Of a stretch of 64,000 nt of DNA, positions 25,402-35,983 are shown in pieces (the first letter of the stretch is position 1; each line of letters begins with the position of its first letter). The notes beneath the pieces are model-generated. The model was given only the letters and a program-made list of their open reading frames with translations, was not told the origin of the DNA and ran no database searches. The stretch is taken from positions 186,001-250,000 of the forward strand of contig NZ_JAALCJ010000004.1 of the NCBI RefSeq assembly GCF_011078175.1, written 5' to 3'. Origin of the DNA: Enterobacter cloacae. Lineage in GTDB: Bacteria; Pseudomonadota; Gammaproteobacteria; Enterobacterales; Enterobacteriaceae. Position numbers and translations under genes: made by a program.

Positions 25402-25963
25402 GCGGTTTACCTTTAAACGTGGCGCACAGCCCCTGAGCCGGGATATCCAGCGCGGCGTTAAAGCGGGCGGAAAGATTCTGAAAGGCAATCAGAGCCGTCA
25501 TTTCGGTGATGGTCTCTTCCGTAAAGTGGTGCTTCAGCAGGCTTTTGATATTTTCATCCACCTGAGGCGGCGTGGTGGTGACCGCTTCCGCATAGGCCAG
25601 CGCCGCGCGCTCCTCTTCGCTGAACAGGGTGGAATTTCGCCAGTCGCTGACGGCCTGCACCTTATCCAGCGCCCCGCTCCGCTCGGCCAGACGCAGGCTG
25701 TTGGCATCAATACAAAATGCGCAGTGGCAGATCTGCGAGACCCGCGTCATTAGCAGCGATCGCAGAACCGGGGTCAAACGCGCCTTGCGCCGCTCCAGAT
25801 AGCCGACAAACAGTGCCACCAGCCAGAAAAGACGCGGCATACGCCCCCACCAGCGCGTGGGGTTCAGCACCGCGCCGAAGTGCTTTTTCTGCATGGCGGC
25901 AATGGGGCTAAGGCAGACGGGAAGGGTTTCCATGGGCGCAACCCAGGCGGATGTCTCTTTCAC
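25391..25963 (-). CDS. ynjA: YnjA, carboxymuconolactone decarboxylase (AhpD-like) family protein
   Basis: 190 residues (E. coli 182). The GTG start at 25963 follows AGGAG at 6 bp; an ATG further in is less well placed. The CMD/AhpD core has a redox pair in HCAFCIDANS, the CxxC arrangement of AhpD-like peroxidase partners, and FQNLSARFNAALDIPAQG near the end. In vivo role unknown. It is co-transcribed with ynjF and divergent from nudG. Confidence 0.9.
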   Translation of the reverse strand: MKETSAWVAPMETLPVCLSPIAAMQKKHFGAVLNPTRWWGRMPRLFWLVALFVGYLERRKARLTPVLRSLLMTRVSQICHCAFCIDANSLRLAERSGALDKVQAVSDWRNSTLFSEEERAALAYAEAVTTTPPQVDENIKSLLKHHFTEETITEMTALIAFQNLSARFNAALDIPAQGLCATFKGKPHAG

Positions 25964-26038
25964 CTGATTCTCCTGAAGACTGGACTCTTTGAAAGGGCAC
26001 GATAATATGTCGGTTTTCGCTTTTAATTATTGACGAAC

Positions 26039-26455
26039 ATGCTGAAAACACTCGATGTTGTTGCGGCCATCCTTGAAAAAGAGGGCAAGATTTTACTGGC
26101 GCAGCGTCCCGATCATGCCGATCAGCCAGGAATGTGGGAATTTGCGGGCGGAAAGGTTGAAGCCGGTGAGACCCAGCCGGAAGCGCTGATCCGCGAACTG
26201 CGCGAAGAGCTCGGCATTGAAGCCGTGCCCGCGCGGTATGTGGCAAGCCACCAGCGGGAGGTGTCGCAGCGGCTGATTCACCTCCACGCCTGGCATGTAC
26301 CTGAATTTAGCGGTGAGCTGAAGGCGCATTATCATTCGGCGCTGGTATGGTGCACGCCAGAAGAAGCGTTCACGTATGATTTAGCCCCGGCGGATATACC
26401 GCTGCTGGAAGCGTTTATTCTTTTACGCGACGCCAGACCAGCGGGTTTGTACTGA
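26039..26455 (+). CDS. nudG: NudG, Nudix pyrophosphohydrolase (CTP, 5-hydroxy-CTP)
   Basis: 138 residues from the ATG at 26039 (the TTG at 26030 is less likely). MutT-like enzyme that removes pyrophosphate from CTP and oxidised pyrimidine nucleotides, sanitising the pool. The Nudix box spans about 36-58: GGKVEAGE, seven residues, then RELREELGI. The 3' end overlaps the convergent ynjH by 41 bp, as in E. coli. Confidence 0.94.
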   Translation: MLKTLDVVAAILEKEGKILLAQRPDHADQPGMWEFAGGKVEAGETQPEALIRELREELGIEAVPARYVASHQREVSQRLIHLHAWHVPEFSGELKAHYHSALVWCTPEEAFTYDLAPADIPLLEAFILLRDARPAGLY

Positions 26456-26687
26456 GGGTGCGTTCATCACGCTGGCACTGCAACAGCACGCCATCTGCCC
26501 TGACCACCGCCCCTTCTGAATAGTTTTGATCCTGATAGATACAGCACTGATTACAGGGCTGAGCGCGCTGGCCGCCAGCACTAAAAACCTCTGGCGGCAC
26601 GTTCACCTCAACATCCGGGCGGATGCGGTCAGCCAGTGCCCCGGCGGATAACATCAGACATAACGCGGCCATTGCGTAACGGTTCAT
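26415..26687 (-). CDS. ynjH: YnjH, DUF1496 periplasmic protein
   Basis: 90 residues with a signal peptide ending ALA (about residue 19). The DUF1496 core has three cysteines, two in the motif PCNQCCIYQ. Function unknown. It is conserved next to nudG and gdhA. Confidence 0.9.
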   Translation of the reverse strand: MNRYAMAALCLMLSAGALADRIRPDVEVNVPPEVFSAGGQRAQPCNQCCIYQDQNYSEGAVVRADGVLLQCQRDERTLSTNPLVWRRVKE

Positions 26688-26912
26688 AGACTTTATTTCC
26701 TTTGCAACGTTTATATTTATAACGGTCGATCCGAACGGGATCTTTAATTTATCTCGTCATCGCTTTTGGTTATGACACACGTCTTGTCATTAATTTCCCT
26801 TTCGGCATAAATTTCTGCTTGCCTCTCAAAGCGGTGCGGGTGGTATAGTCAAAAAAACGACACAAAACATCTCCGCCACACGCATACATTATTATAAGAG
26901 GTTCTTATATCT

Positions 26913-28256
26913 ATGGATCAGACACGCTCTCTGGAAAGCTTTCTTGCCCATGTTCATCAGCGCGACCCGCACCAAAGCGAGTTTGCCCAGGCCGTTCGTG
27001 AAGTGATGACCACCCTGTGGCCCTTCCTTGAGGAAAATCCGCGTTACCGTCAAATGGCGCTGCTTGAACGTCTGGTAGAGCCGGAGCGCGTCATCCAGTT
27101 CCGCGTGGCATGGGTGGACGATCGTAATCAGGTGCAGGTCAACCGCGCGTGGCGCGTGCAGTTTAACTCCGCCATCGGGCCGTTTAAGGGCGGGATGCGC
27201 TTCCATCCATCGGTAAACCTGTCGATACTGAAATTCCTCGGCTTCGAGCAGACGTTTAAAAATGCGCTCACTACCCTGCCGATGGGCGGCGGTAAGGGCG
27301 GGAGTGATTTCGATCCGAAAGGCAAAAGCGAAGGCGAAGTGATGCGCTTCTGCCAGGCGTTGGTCACTGAGCTCTATCGCCACCTTGGGCCGGACACCGA
27401 CGTTCCTGCCGGGGATATCGGCGTGGGTGGCCGCGAAGTGGGCTTTATGGCCGGGATGATGAAAAAGCTCTCCAATAACAGCGCCTGCGTCTTTACCGGC
27501 AAAGGTCTGTCGTTTGGCGGCAGCCTGATTCGCCCGGAAGCGACGGGTTACGGTCTGGTCTATTTCACCGAAGCGATGCTCAAGCGTCACGGGCTGAGCT
27601 TCGAGGGGATGCGCGTGGCGGTCTCCGGCTCCGGCAACGTGGCCCAGTATGCGATCGAAAAAGCGATGGCGTTTGGCGCGCGCGTGGTGACCGCGTCCGA
27701 TTCCAGCGGTACCGTGGTGGATGAAGCTGGCTTTACGACAGAAAAACTGGCGCGTCTGTGCGAAATCAAAGCCAGCCGTGACGGTCGGGTAGCGGATTAT
27801 GCCCGTGAATTTGGCCTGACCTATCTGGAAGGTAAACAGCCGTGGGGCGTGCCGGTGGATATCGCCCTGCCGTGCGCGACGCAAAACGAACTGGACGTGG
27901 ACGCCGCCCGGACGCTGATTAGCAATGGCGTGAAAGCGGTAGCGGAAGGGGCAAATATGCCCACCACCATTGAAGCGACCGACCTGTTCCTGGACGCGGG
28001 CGTGCTGTTTGCACCAGGCAAGGCGGCGAACGCTGGCGGCGTAGCAACATCCGGTCTGGAAATGGCGCAAAACGCCGCGAGAATGGGCTGGAAGGCAGAG
28101 AAAGTGGATGCCCGTCTGCACCACATCATGCTCGATATTCATCACGCCTGCGTGGAGTACGGCGGTGAGGCTTCGCAAACCAACTACGTGCGCGGGGCGA
28201 ATATCGCCGGGTTCGTGAAGGTGGCCGATGCGATGATCGGACAGGGTGTGATTTAG
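26913..28256 (+). CDS. gdhA: GdhA, NADP-specific glutamate dehydrogenase
   Basis: 447 residues, the E. coli length. It makes glutamate from 2-oxoglutarate and ammonia when ammonia is plentiful. The catalytic lysine region is PMGGGKGGSDFDPKG (near 125-139) and the dinucleotide fold is VSGSGNVAQYA. The ribosome site is AAGAGG at 26896-26901. The 225-bp upstream region holds its promoter. It ends at a terminator followed by a REP element. Confidence 0.97.
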   Translation: MDQTRSLESFLAHVHQRDPHQSEFAQAVREVMTTLWPFLEENPRYRQMALLERLVEPERVIQFRVAWVDDRNQVQVNRAWRVQFNSAIGPFKGGMRFHPSVNLSILKFLGFEQTFKNALTTLPMGGGKGGSDFDPKGKSEGEVMRFCQALVTELYRHLGPDTDVPAGDIGVGGREVGFMAGMMKKLSNNSACVFTGKGLSFGGSLIRPEATGYGLVYFTEAMLKRHGLSFEGMRVAVSGSGNVAQYAIEKAMAFGARVVTASDSSGTVVDEAGFTTEKLARLCEIKASRDGRVADYAREFGLTYLEGKQPWGVPVDIALPCATQNELDVDAARTLISNGVKAVAEGANMPTTIEATDLFLDAGVLFAPGKAANAGGVATSGLEMAQNAARMGWKAEKVDARLHHIMLDIHHACVEYGGEASQTNYVRGANIAGFVKVADAMIGQGVI

Positions 28257-28282
28257 TTTCGCTGCATTCTCGCCCTTGTAGA

Positions 28283-28314
28283 CCCGGTAAGCGTTAGCAC
28301 CACCGGGCTTTTTT
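28283..28314 (+). terminator. Intrinsic terminator of gdhA
   Basis: CCCGGT pairs with ACCGGG across a GCGTTAGC-containing loop that can pair further; six T residues follow. It is 26 bp after the gdhA stop. Confidence 0.75.
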
Positions 28315-28335
28315 CAGGCCGGAGAGCGGCTTTTC

Positions 28336-28367
28336 GCCGGGTGGCGGCTTCGCCTTACCCGGCCTAC
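28336..28367 (+). repeat. REP element
   Basis: GCCGGGTGGCGGCTTCGCC followed by TTACCCGGCCTAC is a standard REP unit between the convergent genes gdhA and topB. Confidence 0.85.
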
Positions 28368-28370
28368 GGT

Positions 28371-30293
28371 TTAAGCGGTTGTATCTTTGGCCGCGCTTTT
28401 CTTCTTCTTGAACGGTTTCTTCGCCCCGCCACCCGGCGCAACCATCCCTCTGAACCGCTTCACCGGCGTACTGCGCGCCTGGTCAATCAGCTGATAAAGC
28501 GTCCCCACCAGCGGCTGCATAAAGTCCTGGTAACGGCACTGCTTTTCGCTGATTTGCGTCAGCACGGATTCCCAGTGCGCGGTCATGTCCGGCCTCGCGG
28601 CCAGCTCCGGCAGGGAGTGGATGAGCGCCCGACCCGGCTCCGTGGAGTGGATATAGCGTCCTTTTTTCTCCAGAAAACCGCGCCTGAACAACAGTTCGAT
28701 GATCCCCGCGCGGGTCGCCTCGGTGCCCAGACCGTCGGTAGCGCGCAGGATCTTCTTCAGATCTTTGTCCTGCACAAAACGGGCGATACCGGTCATGGCC
28801 GAAAGCAGCGTCGCATCGGTGAAATGGCGCGGCGGCTGGGTCTGTCGTTCAACCACTTCGCCCTTCTCGCACAGCAGCTCGTCGCCTTTGGCCACGACCG
28901 GCAGCGGCGTGCCGTCGTTCTCTTCGTCACGCTCTTTGTTGCCGAGCAGCGTGCGCCAGCCCGCTTCCGCGAGGAAACGCGCTTTGGCGATAAATTTGCC
29001 TTTGGCAATTTCCAGTTCAATAACGCACTTGCGGAACACCGCGTCCGGGCAGAACTGCATCAGATACTGACGCGCGATCAGGTTATAGACCTTTGCTTCG
29101 TTGTCGGTCAGGTTGACGTTGCTGGTGCGCGCCGTCGGGATTATCGCGTGGTGGGCATCGACTTTTTTATCGTCCCAGCAGCGGTTATGGGTATCCGGGT
29201 TTACCGCCGGTTGCGGCAGCAGATCCGGCGCATGGACGCCAATGGCATTCATCACCGAGTGACGTCCGGCGAAGTGTTCTTCCGGCAGATAGCGGCTATC
29301 CGAACGCGGGTAGGTGATAAGCTTGTGGGTTTCATAGAGCTTCTGGCAGATATCGAGCACGTTCTGCGCGCTCAGGCCAAACTTTTTTGCCGCCTCAATC
29401 TGAAGTGCGGAAAGAGAAAACGGCAGCGGTGCGGGTTCTGATTCCCGTTTATCGTTATAGCTGGTGACAATGGCGGGCTGGCCGGTAATGCGGTTGACCA
29501 CGTGCTCCGCCAGCGGGCGATGCAGCAGCCGTCCCTCTTCGTCCTGATATGACTCACAGGCATCACTCGGCTGCCAGACGGCGGTAAAGCGTTCGTCTTT
29601 CGGCGTGACGATATGCGCTTTAACTTCGAAGAAGTCTTTGGCGACGAAATTTTCGATCTCTTCGTCGCGACGCACCACCAGACCCAGCACCGGTGTCTGG
29701 ACACGGCCCACGGAGAGTACGCCCTGATAACCCGCGTTGCGCCCGAGAATAGTGTAGGCGCGGGTCATGTTGATCCCGTACAGCCAGTCCGCACGGGCAC
29801 GCGCCAGCGCGGAGACACACAGGGGAATAAATTCGCTGTTGGCGCGCAGGCGCGAAATAGCCCGCTCCACCGCCTGCGGGTTGAGGTCGTTGATCAGGCA
29901 GCGCTGCACCTGCTGGCGCTTTTCCGGCGCCAGCTCCAGGTAGTCCAGCACTTCATCGACCAGCAGTTGCCCTTCCCTGTCCGGGTCACCCGCATGGACC
30001 ACTTCCGTGGCCTCATGCAGAAAGCGCTTAATAACGTTGAGCTGTTTGGTGACGGAAGGACGCGGTTGCAGACGCCACTTTTCCGGCACAATCGGCAGAT
30101 CGTTAAGGTTCCAGCGGGCGTAGCGGCTGTCGTAGACATCCGGCTGCGCCTGCTCAAGCAGGTGACCAATACACCAGGTGACCACCTGCCCGTTACCGCA
30201 TTCGATAAAGCCGTCGCCTTTGCGATGCGGCTTGGGCAGTACATCAGCGATGGCGCGCGCCAGACTTGGCTTTTCGGCAATAAACAACCGCAT
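28371..30293 (-). CDS. topB: TopB, DNA topoisomerase III
   Basis: Type IA topoisomerase, 640 residues from the ATG at 30293 ([10 protein letters not shown], as in E. coli); the in-frame start at 30311 is rejected. It decatenates precatenanes and replication intermediates. The Toprim domain is at the N-terminus with [10 protein letters not shown] and the metal site AGDPDREGQ. The active-site tyrosine is in [14 protein letters not shown] (about 328). The C-terminus is basic ([12 protein letters not shown]), as in E. coli. It follows selD by 4 bp, so the two are probably co-transcribed. ynjI, between gdhA and topB in E. coli, is absent. Confidence 0.96.
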   Translation of the reverse strand: MRLFIAEKPSLARAIADVLPKPHRKGDGFIECGNGQVVTWCIGHLLEQAQPDVYDSRYARWNLNDLPIVPEKWRLQPRPSVTKQLNVIKRFLHEATEVVHAGDPDREGQLLVDEVLDYLELAPEKRQQVQRCLINDLNPQAVERAISRLRANSEFIPLCVSALARARADWLYGINMTRAYTILGRNAGYQGVLSVGRVQTPVLGLVVRRDEEIENFVAKDFFEVKAHIVTPKDERFTAVWQPSDACESYQDEEGRLLHRPLAEHVVNRITGQPAIVTSYNDKRESEPAPLPFSLSALQIEAAKKFGLSAQNVLDICQKLYETHKLITYPRSDSRYLPEEHFAGRHSVMNAIGVHAPDLLPQPAVNPDTHNRCWDDKKVDAHHAIIPTARTSNVNLTDNEAKVYNLIARQYLMQFCPDAVFRKCVIELEIAKGKFIAKARFLAEAGWRTLLGNKERDEENDGTPLPVVAKGDELLCEKGEVVERQTQPPRHFTDATLLSAMTGIARFVQDKDLKKILRATDGLGTEATRAGIIELLFRRGFLEKKGRYIHSTEPGRALIHSLPELAARPDMTAHWESVLTQISEKQCRYQDFMQPLVGTLYQLIDQARSTPVKRFRGMVAPGGGAKKPFKKKKSAAKDTTA

Positions 30294-30297
30294 CGAA

Positions 30298-31341
30298 TTA
30301 ACGGATCTCAATCATCGGGCGGCCACCGCGGGCGGTCACCAGCTCCCCAATGGCCGTCAGGGTAATGCCAAACTCGGCAGCCGTCGCCTGAACGTCAGCC
30401 TCTGCTTCCGGCGTCACCGCCAGCAGCAGACCGCCGGAGGTTTGCGGATCGCACAGCAGGTTACGCCACGCTTCCGGCATCTCGCCCATCAGGTGACCGT
30501 AGCTGGCGAAGTTGCGCTGCGTCCCGCCCGGCACCGCGCCCTGCGCAATGTACTCTTCCACGCCCGGCAGCTTTGGCACGTCCTGATACCAGACCTGCGC
30601 CTGCACGCCCGCGCCCTGACACACTTCGGAGAGGTGGCCCAGCAGACCAAAACCGGTCACGTCGGTCATTGCCTTGACGCCGTCAATATTGGCGAAAGCC
30701 GCACCGGCGAGGTTCATCTGGCACATCACGTCCGTTGCCAGACCAACATGCTCAGGCTTCAGCAGGGATTTCTTTTCTGCGGTAGTGAGTACGCCAATGC
30801 CGAGCGGCTTGGTGAGGAACAGCTTGCAGCCCGCCTGTGCGGTGCTGTTGCGCTTTACGCGCTCGGTCGGCACCACGCCGGTGACGGCCAGGCCGAAGAT
30901 CGGCTCCGGCGCATCGATAGAGTGACCACCGGCCAGGGCAATACCCGCCTGCTGGCAGGCAAAGCGTCCGCCTTCGATGACATCGCGGGCAATCTCCGGC
31001 GGGAGGGTGTTAATCGGCCAGCCCAGAATGGCGATCGCCATAATCGGTTTACCGCCCATCGCAAAGATATCGCTGATGGCGTTGGTGGCCGCAATGCGTC
31101 CGAAGTCGAACGGGTTGTCGACAATCGGCATAAAGAAGTCAGTGGTGCTAATAATGCTGGTGCCGTTACCTAAGTCATAAACCGCTGCATCGTCACGCGT
31201 TTCGTTACCGACAAGCAGGTTCGGGTCGACAAACTTCGCCTGCTCACTGTGCAGGATGGTCTCCAGCACTTTGGGGGAAATTTTACAACCGCAACCGGCT
31301 CCGTGGCTGTATTGCGTTAAACGAATGGTTTGCTCGCTCAT
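30298..31341 (-). CDS. selD: SelD, selenide, water dikinase
   Basis: Makes selenophosphate from selenide and ATP for selenocysteine and selenouridine synthesis. It has 347 residues like E. coli. The catalytic Cys17 and Lys20 lie in [10 protein letters not shown]; cysteine rather than selenocysteine is encoded. Metal and ATP sites include [15 protein letters not shown] and the [10 protein letters not shown] loop. It is upstream of topB, separated by 4 bp. Confidence 0.97.
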   Translation of the reverse strand: MSEQTIRLTQYSHGAGCGCKISPKVLETILHSEQAKFVDPNLLVGNETRDDAAVYDLGNGTSIISTTDFFMPIVDNPFDFGRIAATNAISDIFAMGGKPIMAIAILGWPINTLPPEIARDVIEGGRFACQQAGIALAGGHSIDAPEPIFGLAVTGVVPTERVKRNSTAQAGCKLFLTKPLGIGVLTTAEKKSLLKPEHVGLATDVMCQMNLAGAAFANIDGVKAMTDVTGFGLLGHLSEVCQGAGVQAQVWYQDVPKLPGVEEYIAQGAVPGGTQRNFASYGHLMGEMPEAWRNLLCDPQTSGGLLLAVTPEAEADVQATAAEFGITLTAIGELVTARGGRPMIEIR

Positions 31342-31457
31342 GGACGTCTCCTGTCATCTCAATCGCGCTATGGTAGCGCTCATTCCATAAAGAGGTAAGT
31401 ATGACTGTCTGAATTCTGCGGCAGATGCTCAGAATCCAGACAGTTTAGCGCGTGTGA

Positions 31458-32009
31458 TTAAAAACGGCTGACGAAAGGCGTGGTGTCCGGCACGCTAATG
31501 GTGCTGGAGGCTTTAAGCTGTGGGGTACCGAGATAGAGGAAGCCGACAATTTTATCATGTTCACCGCAGGAGAAGCCTTCCCGCACGACAGAACTTTCGG
31601 TCAGCGGTCCGGTGCGCCAGATGCCATTGAAGCCCTGCGCGACGGCGGCCATCTGCATTGCCATTACCGCGCAACCGGCAGACATTTCCTGCTCCCAGAC
31701 CGGCACTTTATGATCGGCCTGGCATTTTGCGACGACCGCGACGATCATCGGCGCCCGAAACGGCGCGTTGCGGGCTTTATCAATTCCCTTCTCATCCTGG
31801 CCTGCGGCAATCGCCCCCTGCATCAGCAGCTCGCTGAAGCGGTCGCGCCCTTCGCCTTCAATAATAAAGAAGTGCCACGGCTGCAATGTGCCGTGGTCCG
31901 GCGCACGCATTCCGGCACGCAGAATGTTTTCCAGCTGCTCGCCGACGGGTGCCGGTTCGGCCAGGCGGGAAGCGCTACGACGGTTAACAAGCAGTTCAAG
32001 TGCGTCCAT
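31458..32009 (-). CDS. ydjA: YdjA, nitroreductase-family FMN protein
   Basis: 183 residues, a minimal nitroreductase. FMN-binding motifs are RRSASRL near residue 10, [11 protein letters not shown], and GFLYLGTP in the C-terminal part. Physiological substrate unknown; the E. coli protein binds FMN. It has a separate promoter region and is divergent from sppA. Confidence 0.92.
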   Translation of the reverse strand: MDALELLVNRRSASRLAEPAPVGEQLENILRAGMRAPDHGTLQPWHFFIIEGEGRDRFSELLMQGAIAAGQDEKGIDKARNAPFRAPMIVAVVAKCQADHKVPVWEQEMSAGCAVMAMQMAAVAQGFNGIWRTGPLTESSVVREGFSCGEHDKIVGFLYLGTPQLKASSTISVPDTTPFVSRF

Positions 32010-32176
32010 TGGTTAACTCCTTTCATGAAATTTACTCACAAAATTAACACGACAGCAGAATTTGTTACAGCGTGGCAGGCGATTCCTGCTGACAAGTGGC
32101 GGTTGGGTCATTACGATAACCGCACATTACCGTCCCGTGGCGACGGATACAGTCCTTTTCTGGTTAGGGAGAATAC

Positions 32177-34033
32177 ATGCGAACCCTTTGGCGAATCTTT
32201 GCCGGTTTCTTTAAATGGACGTGGCGACTGCTCAACTTCGTCCGCAACCTGGTGATGAACATCTTCTTCATCTTCCTGGTCCTGGTATGCGCAGGTATCT
32301 GGATGCATATCAGCAACGCAAACCAGTCGCAGCATTCGACGCGCGGCGCGCTGTTACTCGATATCACCGGGGTGATTGTTGATAAGCCATCGACCAGCAA
32401 CCGTCTGGGCGTAATTGGCCGCCAGCTGTTCGGCGCAACGTCAGACCGTCTCCAGGAAAACTCCCTGTTTGATATCGTCGACACCATCCGTCAGGCCAAA
32501 GACGATCGTAACATCACCGGTATCGTGCTGGACCTGAAAGATTTTGCCGGGGCCGATCAGCCGTCAATGCAGTACATCGGTAAAGCGCTGCGCGAATTCC
32601 GCGACAGCGGTAAACCGGTTATTGCCGTTGGCGACAGCTACACCCAGGGGCAATATTATCTGGCGAGCTTTGCCAATAAAATCTGGCTTTCGCCACAGGG
32701 CACGGTCGATCTGCATGGCTTCGCCACTAACGGTCTGTACTACAAATCCCTGCTCGACAAGCTGAAGGTCACTACCCACGTCTTCCGCGTCGGGACCTAT
32801 AAATCTGCCGTGGAGCCGTTTATCCGCGATGATATGTCCCCTGCCGCCCGTGAAGCGGACAGCCGCTGGATTGGCGAGCTGTGGCAGAACTACCTCGGCA
32901 CCATTGCCGCTAACCGTCAGATCACCGCGGAGCAGGTCTTCCCGGGCGCGCGCGGCGTGCTGGACGGCCTGCGCAAGGTGGACGGCGATACGGCGAAATA
33001 CGCGCTTGATAACAAACTGGTCGATCGGCTGGCTTCCAGCGCTGAAATTGAAAAAGCGCTGACCAAACAGTTCGGCTGGAGTAAAGAGGACAAAAACTAC
33101 AGCGCCATCAGCATGTATGACTACGCCGCGAAAAAGCCGGACGACAGCGGTGACAGCATTGCCGTGGTGTTTGCTAACGGGGCCATTATGGACGGCGAAG
33201 AAACGCCGGGGAACGTCGGCGGGGACACCACCGCGTCGCAGATCCGCGATGCGCGCCTGGATCCGAAAGTGAAAGCCATTGTTCTGCGCGTCAACAGCCC
33301 AGGCGGTAGCGTCAGCGCCTCCGAGGTGATCCGCGCTGAGCTGGCCGCCGCGCGCGCCGCGGGCAAGCCGGTCGTGGTCTCGATGGGCGGCATGGCGGCT
33401 TCCGGGGGATACTGGATCTCGACGCCAGCCAACTACATTGTGGCTAACCCAAGCACGCTGACCGGCTCGATTGGCATCTTCGGCGTAATCAACACCGTAG
33501 AGAACAGCCTGGATTATCTCGGCGTCCACACCGACGGCGTCTCCACCTCGCCGCTGGCGGATGTGTCCGTGACGAAATCCCTGCCGCCTGAGGTGTCTGA
33601 GATGATGCAGCTCAGCATTGAGAGTGGCTATAAACGTTTCATCACGCTGGTGGCGGATTCCCGTAAAAAGACGCCAGATCAGATTGACCAGATCGCGCAG
33701 GGCCACGTCTGGACCGGCCAGGACGCGAAGAGCAACGGTCTTGTAGACAGCCTGGGTGACTTCGACGACGCCGTGAAGAAAGCGGCGGAGCTGGCGAAGC
33801 TCAAGCAGTGGCACGTGGACTATTATCAGGACGAACCGACGTTCTTCGATATGGTCATGGACAGTATGTCCGGCTCCGTCCGCGCCATGCTGCCGGACGC
33901 GCTTCAGGCTTATCTGCCGGCGCCGGTAGCGACCGCGGCGAAAGCCATGAAAGCAGAGAGCGACAAGCTCGCGGCCTTCAACGATCCGCAAAGCCGTTAC
34001 GCATTTTGCCTGACCTGTGCGAACGTGCGTTAA
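32177..34033 (+). CDS. sppA: SppA, protease IV (signal peptide peptidase)
   Basis: Inner-membrane serine protease of the long, tandem-domain SppA type, 618 residues (also 618 in E. coli). One N-terminal transmembrane helix (about 25-45) anchors it with the active site in the periplasm. The general-base lysine is in [10 protein letters not shown] (near 209) and the nucleophilic serine in [12 protein letters not shown] (near 409). It degrades cleaved signal peptides. It ends at a strong terminator before ansA. Confidence 0.96.
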   Translation: MRTLWRIFAGFFKWTWRLLNFVRNLVMNIFFIFLVLVCAGIWMHISNANQSQHSTRGALLLDITGVIVDKPSTSNRLGVIGRQLFGATSDRLQENSLFDIVDTIRQAKDDRNITGIVLDLKDFAGADQPSMQYIGKALREFRDSGKPVIAVGDSYTQGQYYLASFANKIWLSPQGTVDLHGFATNGLYYKSLLDKLKVTTHVFRVGTYKSAVEPFIRDDMSPAAREADSRWIGELWQNYLGTIAANRQITAEQVFPGARGVLDGLRKVDGDTAKYALDNKLVDRLASSAEIEKALTKQFGWSKEDKNYSAISMYDYAAKKPDDSGDSIAVVFANGAIMDGEETPGNVGGDTTASQIRDARLDPKVKAIVLRVNSPGGSVSASEVIRAELAAARAAGKPVVVSMGGMAASGGYWISTPANYIVANPSTLTGSIGIFGVINTVENSLDYLGVHTDGVSTSPLADVSVTKSLPPEVSEMMQLSIESGYKRFITLVADSRKKTPDQIDQIAQGHVWTGQDAKSNGLVDSLGDFDDAVKKAAELAKLKQWHVDYYQDEPTFFDMVMDSMSGSVRAMLPDALQAYLPAPVATAAKAMKAESDKLAAFNDPQSRYAFCLTCANVR

Positions 34034-34040
34034 AACCCGT

Positions 34041-34068
34041 CCCCTCTTCCTGCGAAGAGGGGATTTTT
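34041..34068 (+). terminator. Intrinsic terminator of sppA
   Basis: CCCCTCTTC pairs with GAAGAGGGG around a 4-nt loop, then a T-rich tract, between sppA and ansA. It is only 28 bp before the ansA ATG, so ansA either has a promoter inside sppA or depends on read-through. Confidence 0.88.
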
Positions 34069-34095
34069 TCTTTTGAAGAACAAGAACTCATTACC

Positions 34096-35112
34096 ATGCA
34101 GAAGAAATCAATTTATGTCGCCTATACCGGCGGTACCATCGGTATGCAGCGCTCAGAAAATGGCTATATTCCGGTTTCCGGCCACTTGCAGCGCCAGCTG
34201 GCGCTGATGCCTGAATTCCACCGTCCGGAAATGCCGGACTTTACCATCCACGAATATGAGCCGCTGATGGACTCCTCCGACATGACGCCGGAAGACTGGC
34301 AGCATATTGCAGACGATATTAAAGCCCATTACGACCAGTACGACGGCTTCGTGATCCTGCACGGTACCGACACCATGGCGTTCACCGCCTCGGCGCTCTC
34401 CTTCATGCTGGAGAACCTGAGTAAGCCCGTCATCGTGACCGGCTCGCAGATCCCGCTGGCGGAACTGCGTTCAGACGGGCAAATCAACCTGCTTAACTCC
34501 CTGTACGTGGCCGCTAATTACCCGATCAACGAGGTATCGCTGTTCTTTAACAACCGGCTGTACCGCGGGAACCGTACCACTAAAGCGCACGCCGATGGCT
34601 TTGACGCTTTTGCCTCACCTAACCTGCAACCGCTGCTGGAAGCGGGGATCCATATCCGTCGTCTGGGCACGCCGCCCGCGCCAAATACCGCAGGCGAACT
34701 GATCGTTCACCCGATCACCCCGCAGCCGATCGGCGTGGTGACGATTTATCCAGGTATTTCCGCCGACGTGGTGCGCAACTTTCTGCGCCAGCCGGTGAAG
34801 GCGCTGATCCTGCGCTCCTATGGCGTAGGTAACGCCCCGCAGAACGGTGAGTTCCTGAAAGAGCTTCAGGAGGCGAGCGATCGCGGGATTGTGGTGGTTA
34901 ACCTCACCCAGTGTATGTCCGGCAAGGTCAATATGGGCGGCTACGCCACCGGTAATGCTCTGGCTCACGCAGGCGTAATCAGTGGTTTCGATATGACCGT
35001 TGAGGCAACGCTGACTAAACTTCACTATTTACTGAGTCAGGATCTGGATATTGATTCCATTCGCCGCGCCATGATGCAAAACCTGCGCGGGGAACTGACG
35101 CCGGACGAATAA
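34096..35112 (+). CDS. ansA: AnsA, cytoplasmic L-asparaginase I
   Basis: 338 residues from the ATG at 34096, the E. coli length; the frame is open well upstream inside sppA. It hydrolyses asparagine to aspartate and ammonia. Nucleophilic threonines lie in YTGGTIGM (near 14) and HGTDTMAFTAS (near 90). There is no signal peptide, which separates it from periplasmic AnsB. Its stop codon overlaps the ribosome site of pncA, so the two are coupled. Confidence 0.95.
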   Translation: MQKKSIYVAYTGGTIGMQRSENGYIPVSGHLQRQLALMPEFHRPEMPDFTIHEYEPLMDSSDMTPEDWQHIADDIKAHYDQYDGFVILHGTDTMAFTASALSFMLENLSKPVIVTGSQIPLAELRSDGQINLLNSLYVAANYPINEVSLFFNNRLYRGNRTTKAHADGFDAFASPNLQPLLEAGIHIRRLGTPPAPNTAGELIVHPITPQPIGVVTIYPGISADVVRNFLRQPVKALILRSYGVGNAPQNGEFLKELQEASDRGIVVVNLTQCMSGKVNMGGYATGNALAHAGVISGFDMTVEATLTKLHYLLSQDLDIDSIRRAMMQNLRGELTPDE

Positions 35113-35121
35113 GGAGGTCCC

Positions 35122-35763
35122 ATGAAGCAACGCGCCCTGTTACTGGTCGATTTGCAAAATGATTTCTGTGCGGGCGGTGCGCTGGCCGTGGCGGAAGGCG
35201 ACAGCACCGTAGACGTCGCGAATTCGCTGATTGAGTGGTGTAAGGCTCGTGGTGAAGCGGTGGTGGCGAGTCAGGACTGGCATCCGGCAAACCACGGAAG
35301 CTTTGCCAGCCAGCACAACGTTGAGCCTTACAGCCAGGGCGAACTGGACGGGCTGGCGCAAACTTTCTGGCCCGATCACTGCGTGCAGCAGACGGAAGGC
35401 GCTGAGCTGCATCCGCTGCTGAACCAGAAGGCGATCGACGCGGTGTTCCACAAAGGTGAAAACCCAACCATCGACAGCTACAGCGCGTTCTTTGATAACG
35501 GTCATCGTCAGAAGACGGCGCTGGACGCGTGGTTACGCCACCATGAGATCACCGAGCTGATTGTGCTGGGACTGGCGACGGATTACTGCGTGAAGTTCAC
35601 CGTGCTGGATGCGCTCCAGTTGGGCTATACCGTGAATGTTATCACCGACGGCTGTCGCGGGGTGAATATTCAGCCGCAGGACAGCGCCCAGGCGTTTATG
35701 GAGATGGCCGCAGAAGGCGCAACGCTGTATACGCTGGCTGACTGGATGGAGACGCAGGCGTAA
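35122..35763 (+). CDS. pncA: PncA, nicotinamidase
   Basis: 213 residues. It deamidates nicotinamide to nicotinate for NAD salvage, and activates pyrazinamide. The catalytic aspartate is in LLVDLQNDFC (Asp10) and the nucleophilic cysteine in LATDYCVKFT (near 156); metal ligands are in QDWHPANHGSF. A near-perfect Shine-Dalgarno AAGGAGGT overlaps the ansA stop codon. The gene ends at a pair of REP elements. Confidence 0.96.
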   Translation: MKQRALLLVDLQNDFCAGGALAVAEGDSTVDVANSLIEWCKARGEAVVASQDWHPANHGSFASQHNVEPYSQGELDGLAQTFWPDHCVQQTEGAELHPLLNQKAIDAVFHKGENPTIDSYSAFFDNGHRQKTALDAWLRHHEITELIVLGLATDYCVKFTVLDALQLGYTVNVITDGCRGVNIQPQDSAQAFMEMAAEGATLYTLADWMETQA

Positions 35764-35772
35764 GCTTTTTTA

Positions 35773-35849
35773 GCCGGATGGCGGCTTCGCCTTACCCGGC
35801 CTACTTTCTCTGGTTTTGTAGGCCGGGTAAGCGTCAGCGCCACCCGGCA
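35773..35849. repeat. BIME-like pair of inverted REP elements
   Basis: One REP at 35773-35804 (GCCGGATGGCGGCTTCGCC...) and a second in the opposite orientation at 35818-35849 (GTAGGCCGGGTAAGCGTCAG...) are separated by 13 bp. They lie between pncA and the chitinase gene. Confidence 0.88.
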
Positions 35850-35983
35850 TTTCCTCTCTAATCCCCATAAAGTGAACTCCCTCGCATCACAAGCGAAACG
35901 GCGATGCTATTCTCTTCAGGCTGTTTTTTCGCCACGCCTTTTCTGTGGCGTGGTTATTTTTATTCAGTCAAAGAGGAACTTAT

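Noticed and set aside
28341..29441. 366-codon plus-strand frame opposite topB
   Set aside because: Shadow of topB; arginine/histidine-rich composition typical of antisense frames.
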